From Asaia bogorensis (lineage in GTDB: Bacteria > Pseudomonadota > Alphaproteobacteria > Reyranellales > Reyranellaceae), in assembly GCA_945889625.1 (NCBI GenBank), contig CAMDCE010000002.1:186001-250000 (forward strand): a stretch of 64,000 nt of DNA, given 5' to 3'. A model generated the notes under the pieces. That model was not told the origin of the DNA, ran no database searches, and saw only the letters and a list, made by a program, of their open reading frames with translations. The translations under genes were made by a program, and so were the position numbers. Shown here one piece after another: positions 59,027 to 64,000 of this stretch. Each line of letters opens with the position of its first letter. The first letter of the stretch is position 1.

Positions 59027-59359
59027 CTACTTCTTGTCGGCGCCTGAGGCGGCGGATGTCAGGCTGGCGGCGCGCTGGGCTTCCTTGTTGAGGCGATCGC
59101 GCAGATCCTTGCCGGTCTTGAAATAAGGCACGCGCTTGGAGGCGACAGCGACCTGCTCGCCGGTACGTGGATTGCGGCCCGTGCGGGGGTCGCGCTTCTT
59201 GACCGAAAAGGCGCCGAAGCCGCGCAATTCGACGCGATCGCCTGTGGCCAAGGCCTTGGAAATTTCATCAAAGACCGTAGCCACGATCCGCTCGACATCC
59301 CGTTGATAGAGATGGGGATTCCGGGCCGCCAGGCGGGCAATAAGCTCCGACTTGGTCAT
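59027..59359 (-). CDS. ihfB: Integration host factor beta subunit
   Basis: This is a 110-aa DNA-bending protein of the HU/IHF family. [15 protein letters not shown] begins the dimerisation helices. The DNA-binding arm carries [24 protein letters not shown] with the intercalating proline, followed by [15 protein letters not shown]. Alphaproteobacterial IHF-beta often has a short C-terminal tail; here it is about 15 residues longer than E. coli IHF-beta, with a Ser/Ala-rich ending. It follows rpsA with a terminator-like hairpin between, the usual order in alphaproteobacteria. Confidence 0.95.
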   Translation of the reverse strand: MTKSELIARLAARNPHLYQRDVERIVATVFDEISKALATGDRVELRGFGAFSVKKRDPRTGRNPRTGEQVAVASKRVPYFKTGKDLRDRLNKEAQRAASLTSAASGADKK

Positions 59360-59549
59360 TGCCGTAATAATAAAGCAAAAGGCCCGGCCGTCAAGCCTAA
59401 GTCATTGAATCAAAAAGGAAAGGCGACCGCAGGTCGTCCCGAGGTCAACCGGGGGACCTCATTTTTCACCAGAAACCGCCAATTGTAGGAAGAAAAAGGT
59501 CCCTCCACTCCGCCCTTCGGGCTTCGGTCGGGACGACGGTGACGAAAAT

Positions 59550-59572
59550 GGCCGGCCCTTGCGAGGCCGGCC
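59550..59572 (-). terminator. Candidate rpsA terminator hairpin
   Basis: GGCCGGCC (59550-59557) and GGCCGGCC (59565-59572) form an 8-bp stem with a 7-base loop located 26-48 bases past the rpsA stop codon. On the minus strand the stem is followed by ATTTTC, a short U-tract. A second GC-rich inverted segment (CCGCCCTTCGGGCTTCGG) lies further downstream near 59510. Confidence 0.65.
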
Positions 59573-59597
59573 CTTCAATTGGTCGCGATATGCGGCC

Positions 59598-61328
59598 TTA
59601 TTTGTCTTCGTCGTCGTCCTTCTTGGCTCGGTTCAGGGCCGCGCCCAGGATGTCGCCCAGGCTGGCGCCGCTGTCGGACGAGCCGAAATCGGCCATCGCC
59701 TTCTTCTCCTCGTCGAGCTCGCGCGCCTTGACCGACAGCACGACGCGACGCGAGGCCTTGTCGATGTTGGTGATCTTGGCATCGAGCTTGTCGCCGATGG
59801 CGTAGCGGTCGGGGCGCTGCTCGGAGCGATCGCGGCTGAGCTCGGACTTGCGGATGAAGCCCGGGATGCCGTCCTGCACCGTGACGTCGATGCCGTTTTC
59901 CTGGATGGCAGCCACGATGACCGTGACGACCTCGCCCTTCTTGATGTCCGCGCCGACCTTCTCGAACGGGTCGTTGGCGAGCTGCTTGATGCCGAGCGAG
60001 ATGCGCTCCTTGTCGACGTCGACGTCGAGGACCTTGACCTTGACCTGATCCGCCTTCTTGTAGTCGCGGATCGCCTCGTCGCCGGCCTTGTCCCACGACA
60101 GGTCGCTCAGATGCACCATGCCGTCGATGTCGCCGGGCAGACCGACGAACAGGCCGAACTCGGTGATGTTGCGGACCTCGCCCTCGAGTTCGGTGCCTGC
60201 CGGATACTTCTCGGCGAAGCTTTCCCACGGGTTGGCCAGGCACTGCTTGAGGCCGAGCGAAATGCGGCGCTTGGACATGTCGACGTCCAGCACCATCACT
60301 TCGACCTCCTGCGAGGTCGAGACGATCTTGCCCGGATGCACGTTCTTCTTGGTCCAGCTCATTTCGCTGACGTGCACCAGGCCTTCTACGCCCGGCTCCA
60401 GTTCCACGAACGCGCCGTAGTCGGTGATGTTAGTGACGCGGCCCTTGAGCTTCAGAGCGACCGGATACTTGGCGCCGGCGCCATCCCACGGATCGCTCAT
60501 CAGCTGCTTCATGCCGAGCGAGATGCGCTGCGTCTCGGAGTTGAAGCGGATGACCTGCACCTTGACCTGCTGGCCGATAGTCAGCGCTTCCGACGGATGG
60601 TTGATGCGCTTCCAGGCGATGTCGGTGACGTGCAGCAGGCCGTCGACGCCGCCGAGATCCACGAATGCACCGTAGTCGGTGATGTTCTTGACCACGCCAT
60701 CGAGCACCTGGCCCTCCGACAGCGCCCCCATCAGGCGGGTGCGGTCTTCGGCGCGGGTCTCTTCCATGACGGCGCGGCGCGACACCACGATGTTGCCGCG
60801 GCGACGGTCCATCTTGAGGATGGCGAATTGCTGCGCCTGGCCCATCAGCGGGCCAACGTCGCGCACCGGGCGGACGTCGACCTGGCTGCCCGGCAGGAAC
60901 GCCACGGCGCCCGAGAGGTCGACGGTGAAGCCGCCTTTGACGCGGCCGAAAATGATACCCATGACGCGTTCCTGGTCGTTGAACGCCTTCTCGAGCTGGG
61001 TCCAGGCCTCCTCGCGGCGCGCCTTGTCGCGCGACAGGACGGCCTCGCCTTCCTTGTTCTCCATGCGATCGACGAAGATGTCGATCACGTCGCCTTCCTT
61101 GATCTCCGGCGCGCCCGTCCCGTTGGCGAACTCGCGCAGAGCGACTCGACCTTCGGACTTCAGCCCGACGTCGATGGTGACGAAATCGTTGGCGATACGA
61201 ATGACCGTGCCTTTGACGACCGATCCTTCGAAGCTCGTCGAACCGCCCAGCGATTCGTCGAGAAGTGCCGCGAACTCCGAGCTCGACGTGTCGTTCTCGG
61301 GTTTACGAAGGGCGCTGCCCTTGGCCAT
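59598..61328 (-). CDS. rpsA: 30S ribosomal protein S1
   Basis: This is a 576-aa RNA-binding ribosomal protein with six S1 (OB-fold) repeats spread over residues about 30-545. The most typical copies contain GVVKNITDYGAFVDLGGVDGLLHVTDIAW, GRVTNITDYGAFVELEPGVEGLVHVSEMSW and GEVRNITEFGLFVGLPGDIDGMVHLSDLSW. The C-terminal tail is acidic (DDDEDK). S1 brings structured mRNAs to the 30S subunit. The ATG at 61328 has GAAGGAGAG upstream. It follows cmk by 152 bases, the classic cmk-rpsA-ihfB gene order. Confidence 0.98.
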   Translation of the reverse strand: MAKGSALRKPENDTSSSEFAALLDESLGGSTSFEGSVVKGTVIRIANDFVTIDVGLKSEGRVALREFANGTGAPEIKEGDVIDIFVDRMENKEGEAVLSRDKARREEAWTQLEKAFNDQERVMGIIFGRVKGGFTVDLSGAVAFLPGSQVDVRPVRDVGPLMGQAQQFAILKMDRRRGNIVVSRRAVMEETRAEDRTRLMGALSEGQVLDGVVKNITDYGAFVDLGGVDGLLHVTDIAWKRINHPSEALTIGQQVKVQVIRFNSETQRISLGMKQLMSDPWDGAGAKYPVALKLKGRVTNITDYGAFVELEPGVEGLVHVSEMSWTKKNVHPGKIVSTSQEVEVMVLDVDMSKRRISLGLKQCLANPWESFAEKYPAGTELEGEVRNITEFGLFVGLPGDIDGMVHLSDLSWDKAGDEAIRDYKKADQVKVKVLDVDVDKERISLGIKQLANDPFEKVGADIKKGEVVTVIVAAIQENGIDVTVQDGIPGFIRKSELSRDRSEQRPDRYAIGDKLDAKITNIDKASRRVVLSVKARELDEEKKAMADFGSSDSGASLGDILGAALNRAKKDDDEDK

Positions 61329-61480
61329 GCAAAACTCTCCTTCTTCGATCCTGGACGAAACACTGTCGCCCGTCGGCCAACCGGTTAAGTCCGGCGGATC
61401 CACTGCCTTGAAACACCCACGCCCGGGCGACACGCCCGTTCGCAATCGCCGCTGAAAGTCTTCGATCCGCCGGCGGCGAC

Positions 61481-62122
61481 TTACGGCCCGGAGGATCGAA
61501 AGCCCTTGCCCTCGATGAAAGCCAAAGCGGCGGCGAAGGCCGCATCGGCATCCATGTCGCTGGTATCGAGAAGGTAAGCATCGGGTGCGGCTTTCAGAGG
61601 TGCAGCCGCCCGTTCGCTGTCGCGACGGTCCCGCTCCGCCATCTCGGCAAGAACGCGCGGTTTTATAGTGTCGACCCCTCGTTCGCGCAACTCCCGGTAC
61701 CGGCGCTCGGCGCGGGCCTGGGGGCTTGCGGTGACGAAAAGCTTCACCGGCGCATCGGGGCAAATGACCGTGCCGATGTCGCGCCCATCGAGCACGGCGC
61801 CAGATGGATGATAGGCAAATTGTTTCTGTAATTTCAAGAGGTTGGCTCGCACCTCCGGGATCGCGGCGACCTTCGAGCCGGCCTGGCCGGCAGCATCGCC
61901 GCGCAATGCCGGATCGGCGAGGTCGGCCGCCGTCAGGCCGGCTGCGACCTCGGCCGGCGCCCGGCTGTTCTTTTCGGCCAAATAGCCGACCGCGCGATAA
62001 AGCAGGCCGGTATCGAGGTGGGGCAACCCGAAATGGCCGGCCAGCCGTTCGGCCAGGGTGCCCTTGCCGGCGGCGGAGGGACCGTCGATGGCGATGACCA
62101 GGGGCGCTCTGCTCACGCCCAT
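61481..62122 (-). CDS. cmk: Cytidylate kinase
   Basis: This is a 213-aa nucleoside-monophosphate kinase that phosphorylates CMP/dCMP with ATP. The Walker A loop is AIDGPSAAGKGTLAERLA, the NMP-binding arginine region is HLDTGLLYRAVG, and LDGRDIGTVICPDAPVKLFV plus the lid RERGVDTIKPRVLAEMAERDRRDSER are family-typical. The start is 62122, four bases past the aroA stop; a GTG two codons downstream (62116) is an alternative with better ribosome-site spacing. It is co-transcribed with aroA. Confidence 0.95.
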   Translation of the reverse strand: MGVSRAPLVIAIDGPSAAGKGTLAERLAGHFGLPHLDTGLLYRAVGYLAEKNSRAPAEVAAGLTAADLADPALRGDAAGQAGSKVAAIPEVRANLLKLQKQFAYHPSGAVLDGRDIGTVICPDAPVKLFVTASPQARAERRYRELRERGVDTIKPRVLAEMAERDRRDSERAAAPLKAAPDAYLLDTSDMDADAAFAAALAFIEGKGFRSSGP

Positions 62123-62126
62123 CGCC

Positions 62127-63473
62127 TCATGGGGCCTCGATGGTGGCGCCAAGAGCCGCCATCAGCTTGGCAAAACCGGGGAAGGAAGTGTCGATCGGCG
62201 AGCCGTCATCAATCGACACGCCGTCGCGCGAGCCAAGACCCAGCACCAGGAAGGACATGGCGATGCGATGATCGAGATGCGTCTTGACCAGACCGCCGCC
62301 GGGCGGAGATGCGCCGGTACCGTGCACGACCAGATTGTCGGCGCCAATCTCATGACGCACGCCGTTGACCGCCAGGCCTGCCGCCACCGAGGCGAGACGA
62401 TCGCTTTCCTTGGCGCGCAGCTCGGCAAGGCCCAGCATGCGGGTCGCTCCCGCAGCACAGGCGGCAGCGACGGCGAGGATGGGATATTCGTCGATCATCG
62501 ACGGCGCGCGTTCGGGCGGTACCTCGACGCCTTTCAAGCCTCCACCCTTCACATGCAGGTCGGCCACCGGCTCACCGCCCACTTCGCGGGCATTCTCAAA
62601 GACGATGTCGGCGCCCATTTCCTTGAGTGTCGTGTAGAGGCCCGCGCGCAGCGGATTGAGGCCGACATTCTCAACCAGCACATCGCTGCCTGGTCGGATG
62701 CAGGCCGCGACCACGGCGAAGGCTGCCGACGAGGGATCGCCGGGCACCACGATGTTGCGGCCCAAGAGCTCGGGCCAGCCGACAACGGTGATGCGCTTGC
62801 CGCCACCCTCGGCCGGCGCCACCCGCACCTCGGCGCCGAAATGGCGCAGCATGCGTTCAGTGTGATCTCGCGTGGCCTGCGGTTCGACCACCGTGGTCTC
62901 GCCCGCCGTGTTGAGGCCGGCGAGAAGAATGGCGCTCTTCACCTGGGCCGAGGCGACGGGCAGGCGATATTCGATTGGCACCATCTCGTCGGTGCCAAGA
63001 ATGGCAAGCGGCATGCGACCGCCATCGCGGGCGACGAAGCGTGCGCCCATGCGCGACAGCGGCTCGATTACCCGCTGCATCGGCCGGCTGCGGAGCGAGG
63101 CGTCGCCGGTCATGAAGCTGGTGAACGGCTGGCTGGCGAGAATGCCGGAGAGCAGGCGGGCGGCAGTGCCGGAATTGCCGAGATCGAGCACGTCGCCGGG
63201 CTCGCGGCCGCCGCCCACGCCGAAGCCGCGGACCCGCCAGATCCCGCCGTCCTTTTCGTGCACGACTTCCGCCCCGAGCGCCCGGAGGGCGGCTGCGGTG
63301 CACAACACGTCCTCGCCTTCGAGTAGGCCCGACACGGTGGTTTCACCCAGTGCCAGGGCGCCGAACATCAGGGCACGATGGGACACCGATTTGTCGCCGG
63401 GGGCGCGCACGCGACCGCTCAGGCGAGCGGCGGGACGGGCGATCAGCTTGGCCGGGTGGGCGGAACCGGACAG
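62127..63473 (-). CDS. aroA: 3-phosphoshikimate 1-carboxyvinyltransferase (EPSP synthase), probable CTG start
   Basis: This is a two-domain enzyme of the shikimate pathway that joins phosphoenolpyruvate to shikimate 3-phosphate. Visible are PGDKSVSHRALMFGALALG (phosphate-binding N-terminus), DLGNSGTAARLL, MTGDASLRSRPMQRVIEPLSRMGA and the C-terminal LDHRIAMSFLVLGLGS. The first ATG/GTG/TTG in frame is GTG 63410, immediately before RAPGDKS, which would delete the first beta strand. In-frame sequence upstream (IARPAARLSGRV) matches EPSP N-termini. The only good ribosome site, AAGGAG, lies 6 bases before CTG at 63473. With that start the enzyme is 448 aa, normal for the class. Confidence 0.88.
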   Translation of the reverse strand: MSGSAHPAKLIARPAARLSGRVRAPGDKSVSHRALMFGALALGETTVSGLLEGEDVLCTAAALRALGAEVVHEKDGGIWRVRGFGVGGGREPGDVLDLGNSGTAARLLSGILASQPFTSFMTGDASLRSRPMQRVIEPLSRMGARFVARDGGRMPLAILGTDEMVPIEYRLPVASAQVKSAILLAGLNTAGETTVVEPQATRDHTERMLRHFGAEVRVAPAEGGGKRITVVGWPELLGRNIVVPGDPSSAAFAVVAACIRPGSDVLVENVGLNPLRAGLYTTLKEMGADIVFENAREVGGEPVADLHVKGGGLKGVEVPPERAPSMIDEYPILAVAAACAAGATRMLGLAELRAKESDRLASVAAGLAVNGVRHEIGADNLVVHGTGASPPGGGLVKTHLDHRIAMSFLVLGLGSRDGVSIDDGSPIDTSFPGFAKLMAALGATIEAP

Positions 63474-63548
63474 GACACACTCCTTGGACGAACGGCAAAC
63501 CGCGCAAGAATGCGGCGCGGCGCCCTCCTAGCATGCCCGAATTTGGTT

Positions 63549-63577
63549 TTGACAGGGTGAAAGACGCGTGACATACG
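63549..63577 (+). promoter_or_regulatory. Candidate sigma-70 promoter for the TIGR02300 gene
   Basis: TTGACA at 63549-63554, a 17-base spacer and CATACG at 63572-63577 form a reasonable -35/-10 pair, with a strong -35 and weak -10. It lies 55 bases upstream of the GTG start of the FYDLN-acid protein, in the divergent space with aroA. Confidence 0.4.
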
Positions 63578-63631
63578 CCCTCCCTCGCGGCCGATCCGGC
63601 CGAAATCAGCGGAATTTCCGGGAGAACCAGC

Positions 63632-63997
63632 GTGGTCAAGGCGACCTGGGGCACTAAACGCACCTGTCAGAACTGCGCGGCGCGTTTCTACGACCTGAAC
63701 AAAAGCCCGATCAAATGCCCCAAATGCGGCCGTGAGCACGATCGCGAGGACTTCGTGAAGGTCCGCCGCGGTCGCACTACAGCGGCGGCAGCGGCAGCCA
63801 CGGCAGCGGCGGCGGCGGCGGCAGCGAAAGCCGCCGCGGCGGCGGCCAAGAAGAAGATCGACGACGCCGCGCTCGCTGAGGGTGAATTGCCCGAAGTGGG
63901 GGCGGACGACGATGCGTTGGCGGAGGACGTGCTGGCCGACGACGAGGAAGAGATTGAGGTTGAGGTCGAGGACGACAAGGGCGAAGGCGACCGCTAG
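63632..63997 (+). CDS. TIGR02300 / FYDLN-acid family zinc-ribbon-like protein
   Basis: This is a 121-aa protein characteristic of alphaproteobacteria. The N-terminal zinc ribbon has CQNCAARFYDLN and KCPKCGREH, that is two CxxC pairs about 18 residues apart, including the name-giving FYDLN. It is followed by an alanine-dominated low-complexity stretch of about 25 residues with interspersed lysines. The highly acidic C-terminus (DDEEEIEVEVEDDKGEG) has the acid tail expected for the family. The start is GTG 63632 with GGGAG upstream. The function is unknown. The family member is commonly found next to aroA, as here. Confidence 0.92.
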   Translation: MVKATWGTKRTCQNCAARFYDLNKSPIKCPKCGREHDREDFVKVRRGRTTAAAAAATAAAAAAAAKAAAAAAKKKIDDAALAEGELPEVGADDDALAEDVLADDEEEIEVEVEDDKGEGDR

Positions 63998-64000
63998 AGC

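Noticed and set aside
59559..61388. A 609-codon plus-strand frame opposite rpsA
   Set aside because: It is the exact antisense of the S1 repeats; the periodic pattern in it is the shadow of the S1 domain repeats.
63770..63855. Imperfect GCG/GCA triplet repeat considered as a microsatellite or a small repeat array
   Set aside because: It encodes the alanine-rich spacer of the TIGR02300 protein, which is a known feature of the family.

Overview
The window is 64 kb of high-GC, densely packed bacterial chromosome. Short operons, many 4-base ATGA/GTGA stop-start overlaps, an aroA-cmk-rpsA-ihfB housekeeping block and a FYDLN-acid (TIGR02300) protein point to an alphaproteobacterium. The catabolic, thiolase-rich accessory content would fit a Reyranella- or Bradyrhizobium-like soil lineage, but that placement is a guess. 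I saw no rRNA, tRNA, CRISPR array, phage gene or intact insertion sequence.

Layout. (1) 1-4.4 kb, potassium: the start of a kdp operon (a 27-aa ORF, kdpF, partial kdpA) on the minus strand, divergent from a TorF-like porin and followed by kup. All three are flanked by CATAGGA hexamers spaced 11 bp apart. (2) 4.4-21.2 kb, mixed metabolism: an SCP2-type thiolase, a TerB/Coq4-like fusion, two SDRs lacking the catalytic Tyr, a two-subunit xanthine dehydrogenase beside two PuuE-like deacetylases, a BaiN-type flavoprotein with crcB, CBS, DUF4142, VUT, USP and several small secreted proteins. (3) 21.2-27.8 kb, arsenic: two ars loci (arsR-acr3, and arsR-flavoprotein-MFS-thioredoxin-fold protein-MFS) whose ArsR proteins carry the same C91/C92/C97 site and which share TTCGAT operator half-sites, plus an MFS fragment. 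(4) 27.8-41.4 kb: a secreted helical-repeat/Kazal protein, an RND pump pair, a small PNPOx/VOC/isomerase operon, amidase-aspartate dehydrogenase, a GMC oxidoreductase and two enolase-superfamily genes.

(5) 39-56 kb is the most interesting part. It is a co-oriented minus-strand block that starts with a NicR-like MarR regulator. It continues through a molybdenum hydroxylase (FAD subunit plus a fused 2Fe-2S/Mo subunit), a 6-hydroxynicotinate-reductase-like protein, an UPF0280 protein and a SnoaL-like protein. After these come a Liv-type ABC importer (with LivH and LivM fused into one protein), a HyuA-type hydantoinase/oxoprolinase, DUF2332 and two enolases. Read as a whole it resembles an uptake, ring-hydroxylation, ring-reduction and ring-opening pathway for an N-heteroaromatic compound. 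The substrate is not determinable from sequence. (6) 56-64 kb: CoA transferase, ornithine cyclodeaminase-like protein, LapA, ihfB, rpsA, cmk, aroA (whose start codon appears to be non-canonical) and a TIGR02300 protein.

Intergenic spaces hold at least three families of palindromic repeats: three copies of a nested TCAT-CTGAGGAG element, two opposite-orientation copies of a two-hairpin CTAG-GCGG element, and single copies of other types.
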